Part shown: positions 22,891 through 31,680 of the stretch, piece by piece
Layout of the letters: every line of letters begins with the position of its first letter
Numbering within the stretch: position 1 is the first letter of the stretch
Made by a program: the position numbers and the translations under genes
DNA from: Chlamydoabsidia padenii
Lineage: Eukaryota; Mucoromycota; Mucoromycetes; Mucorales; Cunninghamellaceae
Direction: 5' to 3'
Length of the DNA stretch: 64,000 bases
Assembly: GCA_025330725.1 (NCBI GenBank)
Contig: JAIWND010000065.1
Span: forward strand, 1 to 64,000
The notes under the pieces: generated by a model
Database searches by the model: none
Seen by the model: the letters and a program-made list of their open reading frames with translations, nothing else
What the model was told of the DNA's origin: nothing

Positions 22891-24127
22891 TCAAGGAACC
22901 AGAGCCCCTTTCACAAAATCCACCCAACGATCTAAACTACGTTCCCAATCTAAACTATTACTAACAAAAGGTAATCCTAAAAGCGTACCCAGATGTATTT
23001 GACCAGGTGATTGTAAAAGAGTGACGCCTGGACAGCCGGATTCCCTAATCTTCGTAGCCAACCAAGAAACGTCGTCCAATAATACTTCATGTCCACCTAC
23101 ATCAACCAGTATCATCGGTGGTAAATACTTGGCCCATTCATCCGATTTTTCAAGATACCCAAATGCTGATTCGTTTTTCTTACTAGTCGTGGAGGAGAGA
23201 GTACCATTATAATCATCATCATCATCATCACTGGCTTCATTGTTATGTTGAGAGCTATAGGCACCTTCCATTCTGTCGATGGCACCGGGTGTAATTATAT
23301 CCAAATTCCCATTGTCGTGCCATGATTTCCCACCAGGATCCAATCCAATATATGGTGATGATAGTATTAGACCGCAAGGTTTGTCTTGTGGTTTGATTTT
23401 ATAGTAAAGAGCATCCAGTCCAATGGCTGCACCAGCATCATCCGCCCCTATTAAAAAAAAAAAAAAAAAAGAGAGAGAGAATGTATCATTGGCATCCACA
23501 GATCGATCTTTTTTTCCCTTACCCCACATCAACTTGGTTCTTGGTACACCCATATCATTTAAAAGCCAATAGTGAATAGTGGTGATATCTTCCATAGCAG
23601 CAGGAAATGGATGATTTGGATAGTGTCCTATAAATCATCAAAGTGATGGAATTATCTATTTAGTACTCATGTTAAACATCATGATCCAAGTATAAACAAC
23701 ATACTTACGATAATTTGCTAGTAATATTGTGCATTTGGTATCTTTAGCAGCCAGTTTTTTGATCCAATGAATAAGTGCAGGCAGATACAGTTTTCTCAAG
23801 TCAAATCGGAATCCTCCCCCTACAATTAAAAAAAGGTCATTATTGATACATTTAGCCCATTGAATGTTTCTTCTTACCTGGTACCCATAATATTACAACA
23901 TCGCTAGTAACAAGTCGGTCCGATAGATTTTCCTTCTTGTCAGAAGAGATATGATTACCCAACCAAAGTCCACGGGGTTCGTCGTATAGAAGCCAAGAAT
24001 CGTCCACACCTTTTAACAAAAGTTGAAGGCAGTAAACGAAGAATCGACAGTGTGCTGGTCGTATGGAGATAAAGGCATATTTAAGTAAAGTAACAATAAG
24101 CCAATCGCGAAAAGACGCTAATGACAT
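22891..24127 (-). CDS. Alpha/beta hydrolase, HSL-like, with Asp in place of the nucleophile Ser
   Basis: Four exons: 24127-23878, 23819-23709, 23627-23523 and 23447-22891; phases agree and give 340 residues. The fold is that of the hormone-sensitive-lipase-like (steryl acetyl hydrolase) group: a hydrophobic N-terminal helix, an oxyanion block VPGGGF (residues 82-87, Pro where HGGG has His), RHYPNHPFPAAMED, and a late acid/His region with GGHEVLLDD and GQIHLG. At the nucleophile elbow, where GDSAG is expected, the sequence is GADDAG (156-161), so residue 159 is Asp, coded GAT well away from the splice junction. Either this is a pseudoenzyme, or it uses an Asp nucleophile as other alpha/beta-fold enzymes do. 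An acidic low-complexity insert (SDDDDDDY) sits in the cap region. It starts 56 bases after the stop of the cystinosin-like gene on the same strand. Confidence 0.82.
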
Positions 24128-24183
24128 TGTGTGTGAGAGAGAGGGAAAGTTTGCCAGTTTTTTTTTTATTAAAAAAGAATAAT

Positions 24184-25375
24184 TTAAACACCGCCTGTGC
24201 CATGAGAGTATACCTGTTCACCAAGTAATGGAGATTCTTCTTCAGAAGGTTGACGATAGAAGATCCATTTTTGAGACATAAATAATAGTCCATAAGTCAT
24301 AGATACAACACCAAGACCTCTAATATTGAAACAAAAAAAAAAAAAAAAGAAAGAGAGTAAGTACCTGTTTTAACCTTTTTTCTTTTTCCCATACAATTTG
24401 ACAGAATCACCCGCGATCCCAGACCAGTCGCCTTCGATGTACGCATCCAAAACCAGCTGGAGAATCGAAAGAGCCCCACCTAGCGTATCCTAGTAATAGC
24501 ATAACCATAGTTATTCCATTAGTACACATACATCGTATTCTCTACTTACCATCAGTATCAAATAGGCACTCCATCCTTGGGTTGATTTTCGTTTATAATT
24601 AAGCCATATCTATATATACGTATAAAACAAATCATTAATTAATTAATCAAACTACATTATCCTTTTCTTGTACTACTTACCTGGGGTAAAAACTTGAATG
24701 TATCTGATCCAAGTTTGACATAACTGAGATAATACATCACATGGATCCATTCACTATTCCCATAATGGACGGAAAACACCGTCAGTAGACATCCAATAAA
24801 CGTTAACCAAGTGATGATAGCCGTAAAAGGTGTCAAGTGATGCTTGATACCCTTGTAGATATATGTCTGACCCAATAGAACCAATGACACCACCAAACCA
24901 TGGATTGCAAATGCAACATCATTCGATCGCACCAAGTTTCCTGCATTGTGTCGTTTGTCGTCTATATATATATATATATATAAAGGCAAATCAGTCAGTT
25001 CCCACACCAACTACCTCATTCCCTATCCACCCAGCTTACACTCGTCTTGGATTTCCTTGTTGAAAAAGAAGGCCAACGTGAAGATTGTATAGCACAGGAA
25101 TCCAATAATACTATAGTTTAAAAAGTCAGACGATAGACCACGGACACTATAAAATAAAATAAAAAGTTACCAAGTGACAAGTTCATTTACAAGTAACTTA
25201 CCTTTGTCTTCGCCAGTTTAAATATAACTGAGGATACAGGCTAAATGACCAAGCGATAAAATAAGTCTACGGTTGACAAAAACGTATATTGTATCTAGTA
25301 GCAGCTAGACAGGATGATTCATCATAATGTATTTACCCAGCCAAGGAGTTCAGACAGTATATCTAATGCATTCAT
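24184..25375 (-). CDS. Cystinosin-like PQ-loop transporter
   Basis: Predicted lysosomal/vacuolar cystine exporter of the cystinosin/Ers1 family (proton-coupled, seven membrane helices). Seven exons: 25375-25337, 25266-25202, 25146-25040, 24961-24681, 24609-24550, 24489-24375 and 24317-24184; they sum to 801 bases, 266 residues, with consistent phases. Both PQ-loop motifs are present: SLYPQLYLNWRRQSVRGLSS (P25-Q26) and KFLPQIWLNYKRKSTQGWS (P163-Q164), followed by DTLGGALSILQLVLDA, the characteristic helix after the second motif. The C-terminus is ...GEQVYSHGTGGV. Intron 6 uses a less usual donor (GTTAAA) and the second of two adjacent AG acceptors; other choices meet a stop codon. A TA dinucleotide run (about 24963-24981) lies in intron 3. 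Confidence 0.9.
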
Positions 25376-26113
25376 TAATGACGTCCAGAATTGTAAAGTT
25401 GCAAAAAAAAAGGAAAGATTTTTTTTTGTAGGGAAGCCGGAGCTTCAATTTTACTTTATCAGTGTTATGTGAACAAGTGTTCAAATAAGGGATCTAATAA
25501 AGGACGTAAAAACATAACAAAACATAGAACTAATATCAAGAAGGAGGGATGAGTTTAATGATAGATTTGTAAAAAGATTGGAGCATAGAGGGAACCAGAA
25601 GAGGAGATTGATCATATACCAGGTGCTAGTGAGCCTGCCAAAGGCTGGAGAGACCACACCTGGTGAGGGTGAAGATACTGAGAGAGGGATGGATTTAAAG
25701 AAGGAAATCGAAGAACGGTCAAAACATCATTAAAGATAGCCCCAAGGTCGGTGGTGGTGGAGATCGGGCAATCAAAAAATTCACCAAAAAATGATTTTCA
25801 AAAAACGATTTTCAGGGGACAGAAAGTGGTAATCATTGTCCATGTTGATCGAGCACATGAAACACAAGGGAGATTGGAATACACTTGGCAATCGTTTATA
25901 AAATTTTTGCCGAGTGGGAAGGGAGCGGTGGAATAAACGGAACCAAAGAGTGCGTTGTGGATGGGACATACTCCAAGACCAAAGTGTTTTCCAAGTCGTC
26001 GGAAGAATGGGATATGAGATAGTGGAGAGACGCCTAATGGCTGGAGGAAGAGAAACCAATGACTGATACTTCTTGGTAGGAAGGTTGATGAATGAGGATG
26101 GAAGGTCGAGAAG

Positions 26114-26890
26114 ATCTAAATATGATGATAGGTCTCAGATTTTAAATTATTATCCATCTCATGCAATTTTTTTTAACATTCCATAATTTTTAAATATATC
26201 TTCTATTTCTTTTAAAATATCTTTTACATAAATATTATTTTTACAATTACTTATATTATTCACTTTTATAAAAAGTTTTATATATCTATATAATTTTTCA
26301 CATAACTCATCATTTTTATAATCACTTTTAGATGTTTCTTTATCAATATTTTTATTCTTATTTATACTTACAACTTTTTTATTATCATAATTTATATTTG
26401 TAATAGTGTTTTTTTTATCTTTATCTTTATTTATAAAATCTAATTGTTCAGATATATGGCAAGGAGGAGAATTAATATTGTTATCAATATTATATTCAGA
26501 TGAATTGTCATATGTCTTTGTATTTCCTTTGTTGATATTCTCATCATCTAATAATCTTCTTTTTTTAATATTATCTTTGTATTTTTGTTTTTTCTTTCTT
26601 CTTTTTATTTTATAGTCGATATAATAAATATCTGTTTTATTTTTCATAATATTAATTTTAAAAGATTTTGTAATCTCATCAAATTCTATATTTATTTTTT
26701 TTATATCATATTGTTCCATTTTTTTCATTATAAACATACGTTTTATATTTTTTAAAAATAAATCGTCATAAATTATATCCTCAAAATCTATATTATTGTC
26801 CATTTCAACTTTTTTTTATTTTTATCAAAATTCAATTTTTATCCATTTCGTACACTTTTTAAAATGTGAGAGTTATCTTCATAATATACC
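26114..26890 (-). mobile_element. 777-base AT-rich element, copy 1
   Basis: Flanked by a perfect 10-base direct repeat GGTCGAGAAG (26104-26113 and 26891-26900) lying in LINE sequence. In its own orientation the element starts GGTATATTATGAAGATAAC and ends TCATATTTAGAT; the two ends form an imperfect inverted repeat (TATGAAGATAACTCTCACAT against TATGATGATAGGTCTCAGAT). It has the same length as the copy at 63085-63861 and its single ORF is identical in translation. Composition is far more AT-rich than the host genes. I see no known transposase; it may be a non-autonomous element that carries a gene, or a member of an unrecognised family. Confidence 0.75.
26159..26803 (-). CDS. 214-residue Lys/Asn/Ile-rich protein of the AT-rich element (copy 1)
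   Basis: Unrecognised protein starting MDNNIDFEDIIYDDLFLKNI. It has an acidic/hydrophobic N-terminus, a strongly basic central segment (KIKRRKKKQKYKDNIKKRRL, about residues 87-106) that could bind nucleic acid or act as a nuclear localisation signal, a low-complexity Asn/Lys middle, and a C-terminal helix-rich part (ELCEKLYRYIKLFIKVNN; VKDILKEIEDIFKNYGM). The ORF fills the element between its terminal repeats and is identical over all 214 residues to the ORF at 63172-63816, which argues that both copies are recent or that the ORF is under selection. Codon use (AAA, AAT, ATA, TTA) is unlike neighbouring host genes. No function is proposed. Confidence 0.55.
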   Translation of the reverse strand: MDNNIDFEDIIYDDLFLKNIKRMFIMKKMEQYDIKKINIEFDEITKSFKINIMKNKTDIYYIDYKIKRRKKKQKYKDNIKKRRLLDDENINKGNTKTYDNSSEYNIDNNINSPPCHISEQLDFINKDKDKKNTITNINYDNKKVVSINKNKNIDKETSKSDYKNDELCEKLYRYIKLFIKVNNISNCKNNIYVKDILKEIEDIFKNYGMLKKIA

Positions 26891-27848
26891 GGTCGAGAAG
26901 TTGATCATACAAGGGAGCAAGAGCATCCAAAGAATTAGAAAGAAAAGTAAGAGGAAGTGAGGATGCATAAGATGGAGAAAGAGTAGCAAGTAAGGAACGA
27001 AAAAGAAGAATTTGACCAGCTTGCATGGATTGGCTAAGGGATGCATAAGTAGCCGAAAGAGAATTCAAATCCCGCAACTGAAGGAAGGAACCATCTGAAG
27101 ATTTTGGCAACAGGGGATCGATGAAGCATTGCACCATGTTGATTAAGATCGCCATCATGAGGAATGATTCAAGTGCCCAAAGGGAGAAGAATCCATGCTG
27201 ATGCGGAGAGTTGGATATTCGGAGTTTGACGTCGTGGAAGAAGATTCAGGGCCGGTGACCTAGAGAACCAAATGCATTAGAGGGTCCCCACAAATCCGTA
27301 AACAAATAAGAAATATGAGGAGAAGATTCTCGACCATGTTTACAAAGAAGAGAGGCAACTGGACGGAGAAGGGGAGGCAGCAAAAACGATGGTTGAAAAA
27401 GTTGGCGGATGAGGCGGAGTTGTAATGCGGGTTGTTGGATCGGGGGATCGAGAAGACCAAGACCCCCTGAGATTTAGGAGGCAAGAGTTTTGCATAACCA
27501 ATCCTGGGAAAGTTTTTGCCAGCCATAAAACGGGATACCTGACTCCGGATTTTGGAGAAGTATGTGACAGGAACAGGACAAAGACGAAGAATATGCCAAA
27601 GGGTAGATAAGACCACAGTATTGGATATGGTGGCACGACCTAACACAGAGTGTAATGTTTTGTGTAGTCAATTAGAGGAATAAGTGATATCAAGGGTTGT
27701 AGTTTTTATTGGATGGAATAAAAGGGTAATGGATGATCGGCCTATCAAGTATAAATTTTTACTAGATCTAATCTCAGGTCGGTGCCTGAGATCCTTTTCC
27801 ACGATGGAAAATTTTGACCCGTCCGAGTGTGTATAGACACATGGCCAT

Positions 27849-28633
27849 ACGAACCTTCCCCTTTCCTCAAAAATCACGTAAACTGAACTTCCGACAGACT
27901 TTGAATTACGGGTTTACCTTGGAATTGTTAGCAGAGCTCTACTGCCTCAATGCACAAGTGAAGCTCATTACAAAAGTGACCAGGTGCATTTCTTAGCCTA
28001 TTTCCAACAAAGTTTACATAAGGGTCATTATACCAAGTTCACTTTAGTCATTAGCATCACTTGTCCCTTAAGGCAGTAGAGTCCTCTTAAGATTCCAGGC
28101 GAGAGTAAGCGGGTTTTGAACCAAGTTTTGTCTTGTGTGTCAATTTTTCATTCTGCAACTTTTTTTTCACAAAAGTCAGGTTAAAACGATCTTGAGGCTA
28201 TACTGCTACATACAGTGGACTTGGTATAATAGTCCTTATGTAAACTTTGTTGGAAATAGGCTAAGGATTGCACATGGTCACTTTTGTCATTAGCATCACT
28301 TGTTCATTAAGCTAGCAGAGTCCTCTTAAGATTCAAGGCGAGAGTAAGCGGGTTTTGAAATAAGTTTTATCTTGCGTGTCAATTTTTATTCTGCAAAAGT
28401 CAGGGTAAAACGATCTTGAGGCTATACTGCTCCATACAAGGTACTTGGTGCATTAGACATTATGTAAATTTTGTTGAAAATGGGCTAAGGAATGCTCATA
28501 GTCACTTTTGTCATGAGCTTCACTTGTGCATTGAGGCAGTAGAGCCCTGCTAACAATTTTAAAGTAAACCCGTAGTTCAAAAGTTTGTCGGGAATTCAGT
28601 TTACGTGATTTTTGGGGGAAGGGAAAGGTTCGT
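27849..28633. repeat. Foldback element with long inverted arms and internal tandem units
   Basis: The left arm begins ACGAACCTTCCCCTTTCC (27849) and the right arm ends with its complement (GGTTCGT at 28627-28633). The arms match imperfectly over at least 170 bases, including AAAATCACGTAAACTGAA, CTCTACTGCCTCAATGCACA and AGTGAAGCTCAT. Inside, a unit of about 240 bases containing AGAGTCCTCTTAAGATTC, GGCGAGAGTAAGCGGGTTTT and AAAACGATCTTGAGGCTATA occurs twice (about 28040-28260 and 28270-28450). No ORF. Typical of foldback/MITE-like DNA elements; no target duplication was evident. Confidence 0.75.
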
Positions 28634-29441
28634 TTAAATGCCCGCTATTTTTCACTTCTTTTTCTCCTTAGCATCACACTTTATTTCCAGTGAGCTAAAT
28701 TCATTCTACTCTCCACTTATGTCATTTGGTGCCTTCAAATCAACCTGTAACAAGTCAACTGACGAGGTAATAATAAAGTGGATGATGTAATAATCATGTA
28801 TTAACCTTTTTTTTTTTTTGGCACATTAGTCGAACCGAAACAACAACTCGATACAAACTTGCCAAACTTTGGACGACTTCACATCTGATTGCATGGTGTA
28901 GAAGGTCAAGCATCAATACACAGTACCAAACGCGCGCGTCCGATTGCTGATCAGCCAGAAGAAGCCGAATCCTCTACATCTTCACACCAACTAAAACGTG
29001 TGCGTCTAATCGTGAACCGACCTGATCAGGTAAGGATATAATTGAAATAATACATTTCTCACAATGAACAATAATGAATAACGTACTTTGTATTTTAGAC
29101 TAATGACATCAAAGAAACAGACGAAGACGCGAATGAACAAGAACTTCAAGCAGAAAAGGTAGGAACACTCGTGAAATAAGAAGAATGATTGTAGCTAATA
29201 CTATATTTGAATTTGTAGTGGGCTGCAGTGGTCAACACGTATGAGGCCAAAATCAAACTTGGGCCGACAATTGTGTGTGGTTGTTGTGGGCGATTATGGT
29301 TTAATGAATCGACTTTCGTTATCAAGAAAGAAAAGCTCTATATTATTGGATTCACCGATGACGAAATCGATATGGTAAAAGCTTCAAAAAACAAAAATGA
29401 AAGATTACCAATAGGACTAATACTAATATGTTTTATCTATA

Positions 29442-29662
29442 GAGAAACATTTCTATTTCCCCTAAATTTAATAACAATACTTTTTTTACAATTTTATATA
29501 ATCTTTAAAATTTCTAATAAAACACTATTTTCTAAATTTTTTTGAATTTCATATGATCATCTGACTTTCAATATTCAAGAAATATCTTATAAAAGTTATA
29601 TCTCATTAATATTTATATATTTTACTATATCTAATATTATACCTCACCAAGAAATGTTTCTC
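29442..29662. repeat. 221-base terminal direct repeat, left
   Basis: Same length as, and apparently identical to, the block at 31456-31676. Ends are GAGAAACATTTCT and AGAAATGTTTCTC (inverted). No ORF. Confidence 0.85.
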
Positions 29663-29741
29663 AGGCTATATTTTTAAAGAAGAGAAAAAGTCATGACTTT
29701 GTATGATGAATGTGTAATATTGTATTTTTCCTATATAATTA

Positions 29742-31196
29742 TTATATAATAGTGTTCCAGTATTGTTCTATAATATCCTTACTATTAAAGTCTGTCTCTT
29801 TTACCCAAGAATTACTATTTTTATTATATCCTTTCCATTTTACATAATATTCTTTACTATTATCTATATTTATTTTATGTTCTATTATATATGATACTTC
29901 ATAACATTCATCATTTTTATTATCCAAATCAGTCATATGTAAGTCATCATTAATACAATTTGTATTATTATTCAAGTTATTATTTTCATATATAATTTTT
30001 GTAAATAATTCATTTTGATAATTTCTTATTTTTTGTATATTTGAAATCTTGTATGAAACAGTAGGTGCAGTAACATTTATTTTTGTATCAGGAAAATCAA
30101 AGTTATCTTCTGTCCATCTTTTGTGAAGATATGTAACATCAATATTGCCAATTTCAACAAATTTTTTTATATTTAACAGTAAGCATGCTAGCTTCAGTTG
30201 TAAATTATAAGTTTTGAATTTTGTAATTCTAACATTTTTATGAGGGTCAAATCTTTTAAATGTTTTAGATAATGTAGCAAAATACGTTTCAATTATAGAT
30301 CTATATCCCCCTAAATGTTTATTAAATAAATCTTCGTCTTGTGTTAATTCTATATTTTTTTGTTTTCTGACAGGATATATAAAATTATCTTCATTTATAT
30401 TGAAATCAATATTATTATATTTTTTAATTACTTCATTTAAAGTATTTGAATATAAACCGTCAAATGTTAAACAATCTCCATATTTAAAAAATTTATTAAG
30501 TTTTACATTATTCATAAACATTATATCATCATTATTATTTTTACACGGCAAACTTTCAGATATATATAATACCATTTCATTATTATCTATTACAATTTGA
30601 CTATTTAACCCTCTTTTCTTTAATTTCCAACTATATAAATCTTTTTTATTGAAATCTATATCTTCATAAGTAATTTTATTATGGTGACCATCCATAATCA
30701 TTGTTGATTGTTTTAATAATTCAGGATTTTTATAAAAACTTGTTAATAATCTTATATTTATATTTGAGAAATAATTTTCAAACATATTATCTATCCATTT
30801 ATTTAATTCAACTTCTTCTTTAATATACAATTTTTCATAAATACGATAAAATGTAGTATCGTTTACGAATAATTCCATTTCATGTGTAGAATAACCTTCT
30901 AATAATTGATATAATAAAAGCAATCCTTTTTCCACATTGTTATGAGGCCCTGTAAAATAATAGTTATTACAAAAGCTTGTTAAAAATATATAGGGGCCTA
31001 TGATACCCAATTTGTCAATAATTGTTTGCTTTATTTTATTTATATGAGGTATTTCTTGTAAAATAGTTCTGTGATATCTTTTATTCTTTATCTTAACATA
31101 TTGTTTTTCTAATATTTTCACCCAATATTTTTCATATATCTTTTTAAATTCTTTTTCTAAAATTTTCTCCACATCAATATTTTCAACATCTGACAT
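29742..31196 (-). CDS. DDE transposase (PIF/Harbinger, DDE_4-like) with C-terminal chromodomain
   Basis: Intact single-exon ORF of 484 residues starting MSDVENIDVEKILEKEF. Catalytic triad candidates are D169 (TMIMDGHHNKI), D246 (GDCLTFDGLYS) and E303 (YRSIIETYFATLSKTF), with spacing and flanks like the IS5-related DDE_4 endonucleases of PIF/Harbinger elements. The N-terminal 150 residues are helical and probably bind the ends. The last 53 residues (432-484) read as a chromodomain: YEVSYIIEHKI, then EYYVKWKGYNKNSNSW, with the aromatic residues that normally read methylated lysine. This would direct insertion or excision to heterochromatin. The ORF has no internal stop and lies between the 221-base repeats, so the element may be functional. 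Codon use is extremely AT-biased. Confidence 0.82.
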   Translation of the reverse strand: MSDVENIDVEKILEKEFKKIYEKYWVKILEKQYVKIKNKRYHRTILQEIPHINKIKQTIIDKLGIIGPYIFLTSFCNNYYFTGPHNNVEKGLLLLYQLLEGYSTHEMELFVNDTTFYRIYEKLYIKEEVELNKWIDNMFENYFSNINIRLLTSFYKNPELLKQSTMIMDGHHNKITYEDIDFNKKDLYSWKLKKRGLNSQIVIDNNEMVLYISESLPCKNNNDDIMFMNNVKLNKFFKYGDCLTFDGLYSNTLNEVIKKYNNIDFNINEDNFIYPVRKQKNIELTQDEDLFNKHLGGYRSIIETYFATLSKTFKRFDPHKNVRITKFKTYNLQLKLACLLLNIKKFVEIGNIDVTYLHKRWTEDNFDFPDTKINVTAPTVSYKISNIQKIRNYQNELFTKIIYENNNLNNNTNCINDDLHMTDLDNKNDECYEVSYIIEHKINIDNSKEYYVKWKGYNKNSNSWVKETDFNSKDIIEQYWNTII

Positions 31197-31455
31197 TTTT
31201 TTTATAATACATAAAGTACATAACCTTGAGATAAATTGTTTTATTTATATTATATATTCACTTTTGTCCAAAATTGTATGCATAATTTATTTTTTGTGTA
31301 ACCATTGAACAATAAAAATATAAATTCTCAACGATAAAAACGATGGAATTTATTATTTTTATAATCGGACTTTGAAAATATATAAATCGGGATTTTAAAT
31401 TATAATTTACAAAATTGTCTGCGACGCCCTTACCCTTTTCCTTTTTATTTGGCCT

Positions 31456-31676
31456 GAGAAACATTTCTATTTCCCCTAAATTTAATAACAATACTTTTTT
31501 TACAATTTTATATAATCTTTAAAATTTCTAATAAAACACTATTTTCTAAATTTTTTTGAATTTCATATGATCATCTGACTTTCAATATTCAAGAAATATC
31601 TTATAAAAGTTATATCTCATTAATATTTATATATTTTACTATATCTAATATTATACCTCACCAAGAAATGTTTCTC
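31456..31676. repeat. 221-base terminal direct repeat, right
   Basis: Partner of 29442-29662, same orientation. Short internal landmarks such as CCCCTAAATTTAATAACA and CATATGATCATCTGAC occur in both at the same offsets. Confidence 0.85.
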
Positions 31677-31680
31677 ATAT

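Larger units (their letters stand above)
25560..27670 (-). mobile_element. LINE (non-LTR retrotransposon) fragment, 5'-truncated
   Basis: Minus-strand remains of the 3' half of a LINE ORF2. From upstream: reverse transcriptase/thumb region with GRATISNTVVLSTLWHILR (about 27640-27580), KNFPRIGYAKLLPP and a GGLG-type block that needs frame changes (27500-27420), then, past an insertion, the LINE-type distal zinc-binding region: TLWFRLFHRSLPTRQKFYKR and LPSVFQSPLCFMCS (about 25950-25830). Multiple frame breaks and missing catalytic fingers/palm show it is dead. It is split by the 777-base AT-rich element at 26114-26890. The exact 3' end was not determined. Confidence 0.7.
29442..31676 (-). mobile_element. 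AT-rich PIF/Harbinger-like element with 221-base terminal direct repeats
   Basis: Outer ends are GAGAAACATTTCT (29442) and AGAAATGTTTCTC (ending 31676), a perfect 13-base inverted repeat, flanked by ATA on both sides (29439-29441 and 31677-31679), a three-base target duplication as in PIF/Harbinger elements. Each terminus is a 221-base block (29442-29662 and 31456-31676) of equal length and in the same orientation. Each block begins and ends with the same 13-base inverted repeat, so each is itself MITE-like, but neither has its own target duplication (inner junctions are CTC|AGG and CCT|GAG). The interior holds one transposase gene. Composition is much more AT-rich than the surrounding Helentron. 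Confidence 0.82.

Noticed and set aside
27840..28640. Possible CRISPR-like or satellite array because of repeated blocks
   Set aside because: Only two long imperfect units inside long inverted arms; a foldback element in a eukaryotic genome explains it.
31258..31491. Second ORF of the chromodomain transposon (77 codons)
   Set aside because: It overlaps the 221-base repeat and has no start context or domain; PIF/Harbinger elements often have a second ORF, but this one is not convincing.
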